Shown: positions 16,936 to 25,868 of the stretch, piece by piece
Layout of the letters: every line of letters begins with the position of its first letter
Position numbering within the stretch: the stretch's first letter is position 1
From: a virus
Virus record (IMG/VR): IMGVR_UViG_3300005618_000005
Span: 1-52,277 of that record
Strand: one strand, 5' to 3'
Length of the DNA: 52,277 bases
Translations under genes and position numbers: made by a program
Notes under the pieces: generated by a model
The model's database searches: none
What the model was told of the DNA's origin: nothing
The model's input: the letters and a program-made list of their open reading frames with translations, nothing else

Positions 16936-18204
16936 CTAAGTACGAAATACCTTCTTGATTTGGTCTTTGATTGGCAAGTCTTCCTCTGCGACCTCCTTTG
17001 GTCCGGAGCCGCCCGCGAAATCAGTGCCTGGCCTATGTGCCGCGAGCTCCTGGAGCTTGGTGGTTTGTGCTCGGTAGAGATCCTGCAGTTTCTTATAATC
17101 CGCCTGCATGCTTGGGAACGCGTGGCCGACCACGAAATCATAATTCGCGGCTTTGATCGCGACGTCTGCCGCCTGATGTTCGTCGCCCAACGCAAAGGCG
17201 TACTTCTCGGCCGTACTGCGAATCCCGTCGATCCCAGCATTGAGCGCCTCGATACGGGCCACATCCTCGGGGCTGGAGCCCTCCGGGGGCGCGAGCTTTT
17301 GAGCAAAGGTCGCAAGGGAGGTGGTTTTCCATTTCCCTTCAAAGGCGGTCCGCTGTTTCGCCTGGTTACGCTGCGCCAAGGTTGCGAGCGCCTCTTTATG
17401 CGTGCCGAGTGCGGCCTGCTCGGCGGCAGAGAGCTTTTGATACTCACGGAGCTGCATCCGGAATTCGCCTTTGTCGAAATCGTTCATTTTCTCCATCACT
17501 GCGGAGAGCTCTTTCGCCTGCTCGGCGCGCGGTAGACTCAAGACGCGCTGGAGGTCGAATCCTTCCACGCCGTTATCGGAGAGGATCGTTTTGATTTCCG
17601 CGTTTAGCTTTTGCTTCGGCTCAACGAACTGCTTTTGAAATTCAGGATGATTCTGATAATCCAGGAGCGCCACCCTCTCAGAAAACGCTTTATGCTCGGC
17701 GCGAAGCTTTTCGATTTCGGCGGTGTCTGGGGCGACTTGGTGATAGGTCGCGAGCTCTTGCTCCATCTTCTTTAGCCGCTCCTCTTTCGCGGAAAGATCT
17801 TGCTGGAGACGCTTGCGCGACTCGTTTGCCGCCTTCCAATTCTCCGAGGTCCATTTGGTCTCCGGGACGTCGTCCGGAATCGTTGGTTTCACCTCCGGCT
17901 TCACGTCGGCCTCGGGAGTATCGAAAATACTCGTGCGCTTTTGCTCTTTCGCCTCGGGCTTAACCTCCGGCTTCACTTCGGGTTTAACGTCGGGCTTCTT
18001 CTCCGGCGGTTTCTGTTCGGCCTTCTTGGGCTTCGGCGGAGCGGGTTTAGGGTCTACTTTAAAGACGCTAGAAATCGCGTCACTCATCGACATCTCGGAG
18101 AGGTCGGGCTCGCCGCCCCCTTGAGTTGGCGGTGGCGCATCGACGACACCAGTGCTGCCGCCCCCGCTGCCTTCGCCTTCGGGACTGTATAGGAATGTTT
18201 TCAT
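16936..18204 (-). CDS. Capsid scaffolding protein (422 aa)
   Basis: Residues 1-60 are Gly/Ser/Pro-rich and disordered. At about 62-95 there are tandem KPEVKPEVKPE repeats, with more PEVKP at about 105. From about 120 to 300 the protein is strongly helical and charged (coiled-coil: QQDLSAKEERLKKMEQELATY). The C terminus is basic and ends IKDQIKKVFRT, like the coat-binding ends of scaffold proteins. It lies between the portal-proximal gene and the major capsid gene, the canonical place for a scaffold. No protease motif is seen. Confidence 0.82.
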   Translation of the reverse strand: MKTFLYSPEGEGSGGGSTGVVDAPPPTQGGGEPDLSEMSMSDAISSVFKVDPKPAPPKPKKAEQKPPEKKPDVKPEVKPEVKPEAKEQKRTSIFDTPEADVKPEVKPTIPDDVPETKWTSENWKAANESRKRLQQDLSAKEERLKKMEQELATYHQVAPDTAEIEKLRAEHKAFSERVALLDYQNHPEFQKQFVEPKQKLNAEIKTILSDNGVEGFDLQRVLSLPRAEQAKELSAVMEKMNDFDKGEFRMQLREYQKLSAAEQAALGTHKEALATLAQRNQAKQRTAFEGKWKTTSLATFAQKLAPPEGSSPEDVARIEALNAGIDGIRSTAEKYAFALGDEHQAADVAIKAANYDFVVGHAFPSMQADYKKLQDLYRAQTTKLQELAAHRPGTDFAGGSGPKEVAEEDLPIKDQIKKVFRT

Positions 18205-18207
18205 GGG

Positions 18208-18552
18208 TTATTCGGTAGGATACGTTTCTTTCAGTGGCATAAAGGTGCGTGGCGCGGCTTCTTCGGCCTGCGCAAAAAGGGCGGCCTCAAACATCTCCCA
18301 CCCCTGGAGCTGATGAAGTCGGTTGCTCGCGATCGTCGCGCAATCGCCGTTCGGCGCAACGCCCGTCCCGCTTGGGTTTACGCCCGGTTTTTTCGAATGG
18401 GCGTTGCGTATCGCTTTTTGAAATACAGGGTCACTGATGATGCCCCGGAGTTTCTCCCGCTCATTATAATCAAGGGGCGAATAGACGTAAACCGGGAAGG
18501 CGAGAGGCCGCTGATAAACGGGCGCCTTCGCCGGGGCTTTCTTTTTGGTCAT
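18208..18552 (-). CDS. Small head-region protein, unknown (114 aa)
   Basis: I do not recognise a family. The N terminus is very basic (MTKKKAPAKAPVYQRPLAFPVYVY), and a Leu/Gln-rich helical patch follows (SNRLHQLQGWEMFEAALFAQAEEAA). It sits 3 bp after the portal gene and 3 bp before the scaffold gene, so it is co-translated with head genes. It may be a minor head protein. No motif supports more. Confidence 0.68.
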   Translation of the reverse strand: MTKKKAPAKAPVYQRPLAFPVYVYSPLDYNEREKLRGIISDPVFQKAIRNAHSKKPGVNPSGTGVAPNGDCATIASNRLHQLQGWEMFEAALFAQAEEAAPRTFMPLKETYPTE

Positions 18553-18555
18553 AGA

Positions 18556-20619
18556 TTATCGAGCCTGCATCGCCGGGTTGGCGTAAGGCAGGATGTTAGG
18601 CGGTCCGCCCATTTGGCCGTTTTGCTGCTGCGCCTGTTGCTCTTTTTGCAGACGGGTCAGAATACCCGTCACCATGGATTTAACTTGGCTGAAGCGCGGC
18701 CATAGCTGTTGGTAGGCGGCTTTCTGGGTTTCGTCGTTCACGAGGAAACTGAAGTGCTGCCCCGTGTGCTCCATCGTAATAACCATCGCAGGCACCTTCT
18801 CTTTATCAATTTGCCCGCCGTTTTGCTGGTATTGCTGAAGGATCGCCTCCAGGGGCTTCAGGTGTTCGTCGATGTGCTCGGCGTGTGCGTCGGACGGATC
18901 GACCGGCAATGGCATGCCCTGGCTAAAGTCGCCGTTCTCCATCATCGCTTGGCGTCGTTGCATCGGTTTACTTTCTTGCCCCTCAGGCAGAAGCGCCTTG
19001 CTGACCGCGTTGGCGCCGAACTCATTTGCGATAAATTGCTCATCGAACCAGCGCGTATTCCAACCGGCTCGGCTCGTCATCCCCATGACCTGCTGGAATT
19101 TCATCGCACGCGCGGCCGGGTTACTCATCCCTGCCGATGTACCGGTGCGGGTAACAATATCTCCGTCGTGAATAATTTCCTTGGGCACCCCGCGGTCAAT
19201 TAATCGCTTCACGAACTTTTTTGCGTCCTCGTTCGTATTGCCCCTACGGCGCAGCCGGGCAAAACACTGCGAAAAGATGTTCTCTCCCACCTGGGCCAAA
19301 TAGATCGCCATCGAGCTCTCGGTAACGTCGCCCTGCATAGCGGAGAGGATCTTCGCTTGGGTTGCCGTATCCGTTTCCTCGATCTGCTTTTGCTGTTCGC
19401 GGTAAAGGGCGTTATTACCCGCCTGGTTTTGCTCGAGCATCTCTATGATAGAGAGCCCCTGACTAAACTGGGGATAGGTCTGCATCTGCGTCAGGCCCTG
19501 CGGAAAGACGTTCACCGGCCCGTAATTCTCGATTGGGGGCGACTCGTCCGGCATGTCCGGAGTCCGGGTGAAATTCATCGACATGGCCATTGAGGCACCG
19601 TCGCACACCCGCGACTTCATCCGATTCACCAAGACCGAAAAGTGATAGTTCTTAATCCCAAAACCCTTGATCGAGTGGACCATCGCGTCGGTTCCAGTGT
19701 CGTACCAAACCACCCCGAGGAACTCTTTAAAGTTTTCGGCGTATTCCTCCTTTCGATACAAGAACTCGTTGCCGGTCCCGGTCACCGTGAAAACGTAGCA
19801 GCCGATTTTCCCGTTGAACTGCTTTACGTAGAGGTAAACGACCTCAAGGGGCTGGAATTTTGACGACACCGAAATATCGTTATTAACCAGCATGTCCTGG
19901 TACTTCGTGAAATCGCGGCCGTCCCAAGAGGTGCCATCTTTGCCGTAGACTAAAGCGGCCTTCACTGCCTGGGAGTTCCAGCCGAGATACTCCGCGTTCT
20001 TCTGATTCTTTGGCGTCCGGATTTTGTTATAGAGCTCCGCCCCACTCATGTCTCTCACCACGGCCACGCACTCCCATTTATCTTGGTCCATGTGGCAATT
20101 TTTCGGGAAGTAAACCCGCTGGACATTGATCGCTTCGAAACGGGGATTATCCGGATCAGGCCACGCCACCATGCCCGGCCCAAAGTCCACGAAGTTTTTC
20201 GCGAACCGCATATAGTTCACGAAGTAGCTTTGCCCGTAGTCTGCGATCCATTGGTCAAAGCACTCCGCCAACGCCACCTCCCACCGCGAAGAGTCCGGAG
20301 CACGTGAGTCAATCGCAAAACTTGCCGCGTGGGGGGCACCGTGGACCGCCCGCCAGTAGGGCAAGAGTGTCCGGTCACGCGCTGCCTGAGCGTCACCAAA
20401 ATTGACGTTGGTTTGCCAGTTGTTGCCCTGCTTTTCCCAGTCGTGCTGACTAAACGGCCGACCGCCTTCTAATTGATTGCGGGTCTGGACGTAGGTCGCT
20501 GCCCGCTGGGAGTTATAGTAAACAAAGGTCTCGTAGAGAGAGCGGGCGGATTCGACATCTTTGATTCGCCGTTCCTCCGCGACATCGTCGAATTTTTGGG
20601 AGTCGATGAGAGTATCCAT
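18556..20619 (-). CDS. Portal protein (687 aa)
   Basis: The length and features fit podovirus-type portals. The N-terminal region is helical with aromatic-rich segments (RTLLPYWRAVHGAPHAASFAIDSRAPDSSRWEVAL) and FVDFGPGMVAWPDPDN. The wing/stem region contains YPQFSQGLSIIEMLEQNQAGNNALYREQQKQIEETDTATQAKIL, typical of the helical portal core. The C terminus is Gln-rich and helical (QKEQQAQQQNGQMGG). It forms the dodecameric DNA entry channel at one capsid vertex. The gene starts 10 bp after a GGGTATGCCCC element and begins the tight portal-114 aa-scaffold cluster. Confidence 0.85.
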   Translation of the reverse strand: MDTLIDSQKFDDVAEERRIKDVESARSLYETFVYYNSQRAATYVQTRNQLEGGRPFSQHDWEKQGNNWQTNVNFGDAQAARDRTLLPYWRAVHGAPHAASFAIDSRAPDSSRWEVALAECFDQWIADYGQSYFVNYMRFAKNFVDFGPGMVAWPDPDNPRFEAINVQRVYFPKNCHMDQDKWECVAVVRDMSGAELYNKIRTPKNQKNAEYLGWNSQAVKAALVYGKDGTSWDGRDFTKYQDMLVNNDISVSSKFQPLEVVYLYVKQFNGKIGCYVFTVTGTGNEFLYRKEEYAENFKEFLGVVWYDTGTDAMVHSIKGFGIKNYHFSVLVNRMKSRVCDGASMAMSMNFTRTPDMPDESPPIENYGPVNVFPQGLTQMQTYPQFSQGLSIIEMLEQNQAGNNALYREQQKQIEETDTATQAKILSAMQGDVTESSMAIYLAQVGENIFSQCFARLRRRGNTNEDAKKFVKRLIDRGVPKEIIHDGDIVTRTGTSAGMSNPAARAMKFQQVMGMTSRAGWNTRWFDEQFIANEFGANAVSKALLPEGQESKPMQRRQAMMENGDFSQGMPLPVDPSDAHAEHIDEHLKPLEAILQQYQQNGGQIDKEKVPAMVITMEHTGQHFSFLVNDETQKAAYQQLWPRFSQVKSMVTGILTRLQKEQQAQQQNGQMGGPPNILPYANPAMQAR

Positions 20620-20623
20620 ATTA

Positions 20624-20641
20624 CAGGGGCATACCCTTTAG
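20624..20641 (-). promoter_or_regulatory. GGGTATGCCCC palindrome variant upstream of portal
   Basis: On the minus strand AAAGGGTATGCCCCTG ends a few bases before the portal ATG. It is a one-mismatch relative of AAGGGTATACCCTT. Between it and the next gene upstream, the minus strand carries a cluster of TAGGGT/TAGGGC words (about 20655-20697). Confidence 0.45.
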
Positions 20642-20689
20642 AATCTCAAAGGCCCTACTGCAAACCCTATCCAACACCCCTCCAAGACC

Positions 20690-21262
20690 CTATCGCACCC
20701 GGCGTGCGACAAAAAGGATTGTGTAGTCCTCCGGGACCACGTCGGTGAACTCGTCTTTTAGGATCTCGTAGTGTCCAAAATACTGGGCAAACACGGCTGA
20801 AAGTTCCCCCACGTAAGCTTCATGCCGGTGCTCACAGTTAGGCGGCTGCCCCTTCTGGATCGCTGCGTACCACCGCTCTTTGTCGGGCACCAAAATAATC
20901 ATGTGGCCGCCGACTTTAAGCACTCGGTTCCATTCTTTTAAGACCGGTATCCAGTCAAAGACGTCCTCCAGGAAGTGGGACGAGTAGACGAAATCAAGGG
21001 ACTGCGACTCGAAGGGGAGTTTGTCCGCGAACCCGCGGAGATGGAGCGGTCCTTTGGGCGGTCGCCCGTTCGAATACTTGGAAAACTCCGGCTCCGGGAG
21101 GTCGTAACTGATAGCCCAGGGCACCACGGGTACCCCCTGCGAAGCAACGTCCACCCCTACCCCGGCGCAATAGGGTGCGGTCGCATAGCGGTAGCGCTCC
21201 GTTTCTGAATCACACGCCGCGAAGCCGCGGGCGGTCGGCTTATAGAATTCTTTGTAGCTCAT
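20690..21262 (-). CDS. Class I SAM-dependent methyltransferase (type 11-like), 190 aa
   Basis: ATG 21262 overlaps the stop of the upstream methyltransferase (ATGA). Motif order fits Methyltransf_11: an early GVGVDVAS (SAM-binding loop, G-x-G-x-D), then GFADKLPFESQSLDFVYSSHFLEDVFDW (motif II/III with the acidic and aromatic residues), then EWNRVLKVGGHMIILVPD. An acceptor-side tail follows. It is the last gene of the sugar-modifying cassette before the portal, so a sugar O- or N-methyltransferase is a reasonable inference. The acceptor is unknown. Confidence 0.82.
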   Translation of the reverse strand: MSYKEFYKPTARGFAACDSETERYRYATAPYCAGVGVDVASQGVPVVPWAISYDLPEPEFSKYSNGRPPKGPLHLRGFADKLPFESQSLDFVYSSHFLEDVFDWIPVLKEWNRVLKVGGHMIILVPDKERWYAAIQKGQPPNCEHRHEAYVGELSAVFAQYFGHYEILKDEFTDVVPEDYTILFVARRVR

Positions 21263-21873
21263 GCGTATTTCTCCGGGGTTGTGCAAAGCATCATCGTTCC
21301 AAAACTCGCCAAGGGGATGAGGTTCGCATCCTTGATCGCGGGCAAAACTCCCGGCCCCCAGTGCGGATAGAAATCGTCGAAGAGGAAATTCTGGATGCGG
21401 AGTTTAAGCCCAAGGTCGATGTCGGCCTGGACTCCGTCGAGGTTGTGGTTGCCGTCCACGTACATCAAATCGAAGCGGTGACCCTTGAGGTGGAGGCGGA
21501 GCGGCTCGGGGTCCTTCACGGTGTCGCCAGAAATAAATTCGAAAGCGTCTTTATGCGTCGCCTTCACGATTGCCGCGGCCTGCTTAGTCTGGAGGCGCGT
21601 GGAATTGTCGATCGAGACGACATGATCCACGCCGAGCCCAAAGAAAATGCGGGCAGAGTGGCCGAGGCAAAAGCCTACTTCGAGGACGTTAAACCCATTC
21701 GTGCGGCCCAAAACCGCCATCGCGCCCCGGAATTGGCGAATCGAGTGCGGGCCGCTGTGAAAAGGCGTTGTCTCCGCGCGGAGAGGAAGGTCGCTCGTCC
21801 ACTTGCGAAAGAGTTCGTCGTCCGAAGGCTGGCGCAGGAACACGCGATCAATCATCCACTGTTCCGGCGTCAT
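21259..21873 (-). CDS. Class I SAM-dependent methyltransferase (Methyltransf_24-like), 204 aa
   Basis: The start at 21873 gives an ATGA overlap with the glycosyltransferase upstream. The motif NVLEVGFCLGHSARIFFGLG (motif I, E-x-G-x-x-x-G) is followed by HVVSIDNS (acidic end of beta 2) and RFDLMYVDGNHNLDGVQADIDLGL (motif IV/V, with DGNH shared with the cephalosporin-hydroxylase/Methyltransf_24 group). The product would be a cytosolic enzyme of the modification cassette. O-methylation of a glycan is the likeliest class of reaction but is not proven. Confidence 0.8.
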   Translation of the reverse strand: MTPEQWMIDRVFLRQPSDDELFRKWTSDLPLRAETTPFHSGPHSIRQFRGAMAVLGRTNGFNVLEVGFCLGHSARIFFGLGVDHVVSIDNSTRLQTKQAAAIVKATHKDAFEFISGDTVKDPEPLRLHLKGHRFDLMYVDGNHNLDGVQADIDLGLKLRIQNFLFDDFYPHWGPGVLPAIKDANLIPLASFGTMMLCTTPEKYA

Positions 21874-22631
21874 AATTGGTATCCTCGGTCTTTTAACCAT
21901 GGGTGGACGATTTCGGGGTGCTTCCCGGCGAAATCACGAAGTGGAGCACCGTCGAAAAAGTCGTAGTCGTCCCAACGGGCGTATTTCTCTTGGGCCGTGT
22001 GGATGCGCGGGTCCACGCTCCCAAAAAAGCAGTTTTGAACCACCCTACTTTTGGCCACGAAGGCATCGGGCAAACGGATCATCCCATAGTGATAAATATG
22101 CAGCCCCGAGTAGACCTCGGCCCGGTCGCGAATATTTGGATGCACCGCGGGCTCGGGTTCGTCGGAAGGCAAATAGAGTTTCGTTGGACCAAGTCGCGCC
22201 ACCATTTCCCCGCAGCATTTGTTCCAGGGCACAAGGTGCTGCGCATCGCGCCAAAACGTATAGCGGCGAAACATCCCGGCCGTTTCGTCCTGCATCGCCA
22301 GTTTGATCGAGGAGTAGCTTTCAGGCCCGAGGACCTCGTCAGCGTCCAACTGCAAAAGCCACGCCTCGGGGTCCAGGCGCTCGCGCGCGTAATTAAGCGC
22401 CTTCACCCACCATTGCGGGTCGTTGTGCGGTTTTTCCCAGGGCTGGCGCCGCAGCCTCACCTTGTGCTCAGACCCCAACTTTTGCTCGAGGTCCTCCCAT
22501 GAGCCGTCGTCGGACTGCATGTCACTTACTACGACGGTGTCGCAAATAGGCATAAGGGAACGCGCCGCCTCAACCGTCATATAGTCGAGGGAGCGGTGAT
22601 TGCGGGAGACGACCAATCCAACAAGGTTCAT
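21870..22631 (-). CDS. GT2 family glycosyltransferase (253 aa)
   Basis: The GT-A fold is seen in LVGLVVSRNHRSLDYMTVEAARSL and TVVVSDMQSDDGSWEDL, followed by WLLQLDADEVLGPESY with the D-A-D-E metal and nucleotide-sugar motif near residue 95. Trp-rich acceptor elements follow (FWRDAQHLVPWNKC). The family transfers sugars from nucleotide donors, usually inverting. ATGA overlaps on both sides place it in one translational chain with the GT2-GT9 fusion and the methyltransferases. Confidence 0.85.
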   Translation of the reverse strand: MNLVGLVVSRNHRSLDYMTVEAARSLMPICDTVVVSDMQSDDGSWEDLEQKLGSEHKVRLRRQPWEKPHNDPQWWVKALNYARERLDPEAWLLQLDADEVLGPESYSSIKLAMQDETAGMFRRYTFWRDAQHLVPWNKCCGEMVARLGPTKLYLPSDEPEPAVHPNIRDRAEVYSGLHIYHYGMIRLPDAFVAKSRVVQNCFFGSVDPRIHTAQEKYARWDDYDFFDGAPLRDFAGKHPEIVHPWLKDRGYQL

Positions 22632-24151
22632 TTTACGGTCGCTCCTTCGAGAAGAGTGTCGACATTGGCGGTCACGTATTCGGGTTTGATCGAGAGCATG
22701 GATTCGCCGGTCGTAGGAATGGAGACTTGCGCGGCCGTGAAGTGGCGGGCGCCGGACTCCGCGATTCTCGGGTCACCCTGGACGAAGGCCTTTGGACTAC
22801 CGTCCGTCATTATATACTCGGGCAGCGTGCATCCAAAAAGCCCCAGGCTCGGCGTCCCCATCGCCTGGGCCACATGGAGCGGAAAACTGTCCAGGCCGAT
22901 AAAGAGCTGGCACCTGGCGAGCACGGCCGCCAATTGGAGCGTGTCTGTTAGCCCGCGCAAATCCCGGTCGCTAATGATGGGCGTCAAGTCCGAGTGGCCC
23001 ACCAAAACCACTTTCATGTCGTGCTCTTTTTTCACGTGAGCGATGACGTCATTCCACCGCTCCTTCGGCCAATTTTTCCCGGGCCAGGTCGTGGGTCCCG
23101 CGTGGATCGCGCACCAATCGCCTTTCTTAAGCAGTGAATCCGCGTACTTTTTGTGGAGCTCGTTTGGATAGAGCCGCGTCACGAACTTATCGATTGAGAG
23201 TTCTGCCGCGGCGGCGTAGGCCGCGCAGATGTGAGTGCGGATTTTACTCTCGTAACTCATGTCGAGATTAATGACGCGCATCTCGTGGTTGCGGTCGATC
23301 TTCGTCGCGGCCCGGCTCACGTGCGGGTTACCCGCGAAGGTCTCCGGAAAGGCCGTCTCAATGAGAATTGGCGAAAGGGGATTTTCCCGGGCGAGTCGCT
23401 CCAAGATCGCCGTCACGAGGACCACGTCACCGCGAGCCGCCCAGCGCCGAATGAGAATAGGGAAATCAAACTTCCGAATCCTAAGATAGTGGTTCCACTT
23501 CTTGCGGAGAACAGCGTGGTTTTTCGCCTGGATTTGATTGATGTTCGGGATGTGGGCCGAAGTCGCGGCTCTTTGATGGCGAAGCGGCAAATCCACCTTG
23601 TGAAGGGTGTAGCCCAGTTTGCGCAGGCGAAGCGAAAGGTCGGAGTCCTCTCCGTATGCGAATTCCAAATACGGAGCGAAGAGGCCTTCGCGTTTTACGA
23701 TTTCGGTTTTGCACATGAGGCAACTGCCCTCCAGGTACTCGAAATTCCCACCCTGGCGCCCGTGAAAATCATTGGTGAGCATTTGGCAGCCACCGGAGAG
23801 CCCCGCCAAGGCCGCCTTCGGGAACTCGCGGAACGGTTTCTCCATCGCCTCCAGCCAACCCGGCGGCACTTGCGTGTCGTCGTTTAGCATGACGAAAAAC
23901 TCGCTATCGGTGAGCGCCAAGGCCCGCCGGTTGGGTTCAATAAAGCCCTCGTTTTTCGGGTTGTGAATCACCGTCACCCGGCCGGGATGCTCCGCGGCCA
24001 CTTGGTCAAAGAAGACGCCGACGTCGTGCGGCGACCCGTTGTCGGTTAAAATCAGGTACGTGTCGGCCGGTGAATAATCGAGGACGGAGCGAATGCAGCC
24101 TCGCGCCAAATGCAGCGCTTTATAGCAAAGAATGGAGACCGTGAATTTCAT
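22628..24151 (-). CDS. Two-domain glycosyltransferase: GT2 fused to GT9/heptosyltransferase-like (507 aa)
   Basis: Residues about 1-230 are a GT2 domain: FTVSILCYKALHLARGCIRSVLDY, LILTDNGSPHD, FFVMLNDDTQVPPGWLEAM (N-D-D metal motif) and FAYGEDSDLSLRLRKLGY (acceptor-side E-D). From about 235 on, the sequence becomes GT-B GT9-like: GDVVLVTAILERLARENP, CAIHAGPTTWPGKNWPKERW, MKVVLVGHSD, LFIGLDSFPLHVAQAMGTPSLGLFG. The latter is the nucleotide-binding signature of heptosyltransferases. One polypeptide thus carries two different folds that could add consecutive sugars. It overlaps its neighbours by 4 bp at both ends. Confidence 0.85.
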   Translation of the reverse strand: MKFTVSILCYKALHLARGCIRSVLDYSPADTYLILTDNGSPHDVGVFFDQVAAEHPGRVTVIHNPKNEGFIEPNRRALALTDSEFFVMLNDDTQVPPGWLEAMEKPFREFPKAALAGLSGGCQMLTNDFHGRQGGNFEYLEGSCLMCKTEIVKREGLFAPYLEFAYGEDSDLSLRLRKLGYTLHKVDLPLRHQRAATSAHIPNINQIQAKNHAVLRKKWNHYLRIRKFDFPILIRRWAARGDVVLVTAILERLARENPLSPILIETAFPETFAGNPHVSRAATKIDRNHEMRVINLDMSYESKIRTHICAAYAAAAELSIDKFVTRLYPNELHKKYADSLLKKGDWCAIHAGPTTWPGKNWPKERWNDVIAHVKKEHDMKVVLVGHSDLTPIISDRDLRGLTDTLQLAAVLARCQLFIGLDSFPLHVAQAMGTPSLGLFGCTLPEYIMTDGSPKAFVQGDPRIAESGARHFTAAQVSIPTTGESMLSIKPEYVTANVDTLLEGATVK

Positions 24152-25230
24152 AGGGTGGCGAGCATTCGGTCGAGGGTCGCAATGATCCTCTCGGGCTGGA
24201 TCCGAGCCATCGGTTCACAGCGCTGGCTTTTGTTACAGGGGCCGTTGAAAGGGAAGTTGGGCGCCAACTGGCTCCCGTGGTAGAAACAGGGCGCCAAGTC
24301 GCAGCCTCCGTGCCCCTGGATCGCTTGCACCGTGGGGGCGTAGGCCGTTCGCAGAGTCCAGGGGAACGCGGCGTAAAGCCCCAGGGCGGGCATCTGAAGA
24401 GCGCCCGCAATGTGAACCATCACCGAGTCGGGGCCGAGGACCACGTCGCATGCGGTCATGGCGGCAACCGACTGCCTAAACGAGAGGTTCTCGATCATCA
24501 GGTTTCGCACAAGCGGCGTTGAGCGAGTCTTCACCTTGTAGGGTGTTCCAAGGAGGTAAACCTCCCGGCTCTTTTGAGCCAGGCGGATAATCACCTCGGT
24601 CATCAAGTTGCCGGGATAGGTGCGCGCCCTGCCACTGGCCTCTACCTGGATTGCGATCCGCTTGGCGTTGGTGCGAGGGAACTTGTCCAAGGCCCAAAGC
24701 TTTTCCTCCTCGGTCAATTCGTAGCGCATCGCCTTCTCGTCCAGGTGGGTGAGCCCGATACGTTTTGCCACCACGTCGACGGCATGGAGTTTCTCTGCCT
24801 CGGGGTTACCCTCGATCACGTTCTCTAAGAAAATCCACGCGTGGTATTCCTCGGCGTCGTCCAAGGAAATCGGATACGATACGATCTTATCCACCTCGGG
24901 GTTAGCGAAGAGGATGTCTTGAAACATTGAATACACGCACACGTGAACTTCCGCCGTGGGCCAGCGGCGCTTAATCTCGTGAATCGAGGGCGTGCAAAAG
25001 AGGAGGTCGCCAAATCCGCCGGGGCGAATAATGAGGATCTTCTTCCCGTTCCAGTCCTCCTTTTCGTCGAAGGGCCGCGGGTTGCCATCCAGGTAATTCA
25101 TGGTCGTGGCGCCGCGGTGCCCCACCTGGATATAGGTGGCCCCCGCCATGTCCTCCACCAAGTATTTCCCAGCGGGCCAGCCGCCTCTGGCTCCGAGGTC
25201 AATCCCGTCCCGACTCGTTAGAATATGCAC
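24148..25230 (-). CDS. GT9 heptosyltransferase-like glycosyltransferase (360 aa)
   Basis: This is a GT-B fold. Residues 1-60 are an unusual N-terminal extension (LTSRDGIDLGARGGWPAGKYLVEDM). The core begins KKILIIRPGGFGDLLFCTPSIHEIKRRWP, the hallmark of ADP-heptose:LPS heptosyltransferases. The donor-side motif is CDVVLGPDSVMVHIAGALQMPALGLYAAFPW. A Cys-containing tail (GGCDLAPCFYHG...CNKSQRCEP) is seen in GT9 relatives from phages. The actual donor need not be heptose. It heads the ATGA-linked cassette and is separated by 5 bp from the Cys-rich gene upstream. Confidence 0.87.
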   Translation of the reverse strand: MHILTSRDGIDLGARGGWPAGKYLVEDMAGATYIQVGHRGATTMNYLDGNPRPFDEKEDWNGKKILIIRPGGFGDLLFCTPSIHEIKRRWPTAEVHVCVYSMFQDILFANPEVDKIVSYPISLDDAEEYHAWIFLENVIEGNPEAEKLHAVDVVAKRIGLTHLDEKAMRYELTEEEKLWALDKFPRTNAKRIAIQVEASGRARTYPGNLMTEVIIRLAQKSREVYLLGTPYKVKTRSTPLVRNLMIENLSFRQSVAAMTACDVVLGPDSVMVHIAGALQMPALGLYAAFPWTLRTAYAPTVQAIQGHGGCDLAPCFYHGSQLAPNFPFNGPCNKSQRCEPMARIQPERIIATLDRMLATL

Positions 25231-25235
25231 GGAGT

Positions 25236-25868
25236 TTAAAAGGGCAAATACGCTTCGCTTGCCGGGTTATTCCAACACCACAAGGGGTAAACTAAATCGC
25301 GGCCCTCGTCTGCTTTCTCGATCACGACCCGCGGCATGTTTACCTTTGCTTTCAGCCCACAGCCACAGGCCGCGCAGATTTCCAGGCCGCCCACCTGGCG
25401 GCGCGCCGGGATGGCCGCGTTGATCAGGTGGTAGAGCGTGGTGCAACCGGCGCAGCCCTCGGCCTTCATATTGAGCGGGCACGACAGACAAATATTCGCA
25501 CGCCGCGTCACCTCAGGCTCGGCCACCATTTCGCCGTGGCCCTTCACAAACTCGAGAAACCCCTTCGTGAACCCAACCGCCATTTCGGAATCCAAGTTGC
25601 GGGTGTAGTCGCGGCGGATAGGCCGCCAGTCCTCACCCTTATTCGGGCGGCAGTGCTCGGGGCCAATGCGGTTGCAGATTTGCTCGTGAATATCCTCCAG
25701 GGCTTCGTCGGGCGTCGCGCGCGGGAGCTCGCGGTAACGGCGATGCTCGGCGATTTCCTCGGCCATCTCTTTTAGGCCTTGGTCGCCCGTGAACCATTTG
25801 CGCGTCTCCTTCTGGAAATAAATCCAACCTCCCGGGGGCTGCTGACTGGGGATCTTAAGATACGCCAT
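25236..25868 (-). CDS. Cys-rich, probably metal-binding protein of the modification cassette (210 aa)
   Basis: Cysteines are arranged as CLSCPLN, CAGCTTLYH, CAACGCGLKAKVNMP and LWCWN over residues about 125-200. This implies two zinc (or iron-sulfur) sites. The N-terminal half is helical and charged. I have seen this Cys pattern beside GT9-type genes in phages but cannot give a function. It overlaps the XRE-like gene upstream by 14 bp and lies 5 bp before the GT9 gene. It could be a cassette scaffold or an accessory to an enzyme. The assignment is structural only. Confidence 0.72.
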   Translation of the reverse strand: MAYLKIPSQQPPGGWIYFQKETRKWFTGDQGLKEMAEEIAEHRRYRELPRATPDEALEDIHEQICNRIGPEHCRPNKGEDWRPIRRDYTRNLDSEMAVGFTKGFLEFVKGHGEMVAEPEVTRRANICLSCPLNMKAEGCAGCTTLYHLINAAIPARRQVGGLEICAACGCGLKAKVNMPRVVIEKADEGRDLVYPLWCWNNPASEAYLPF

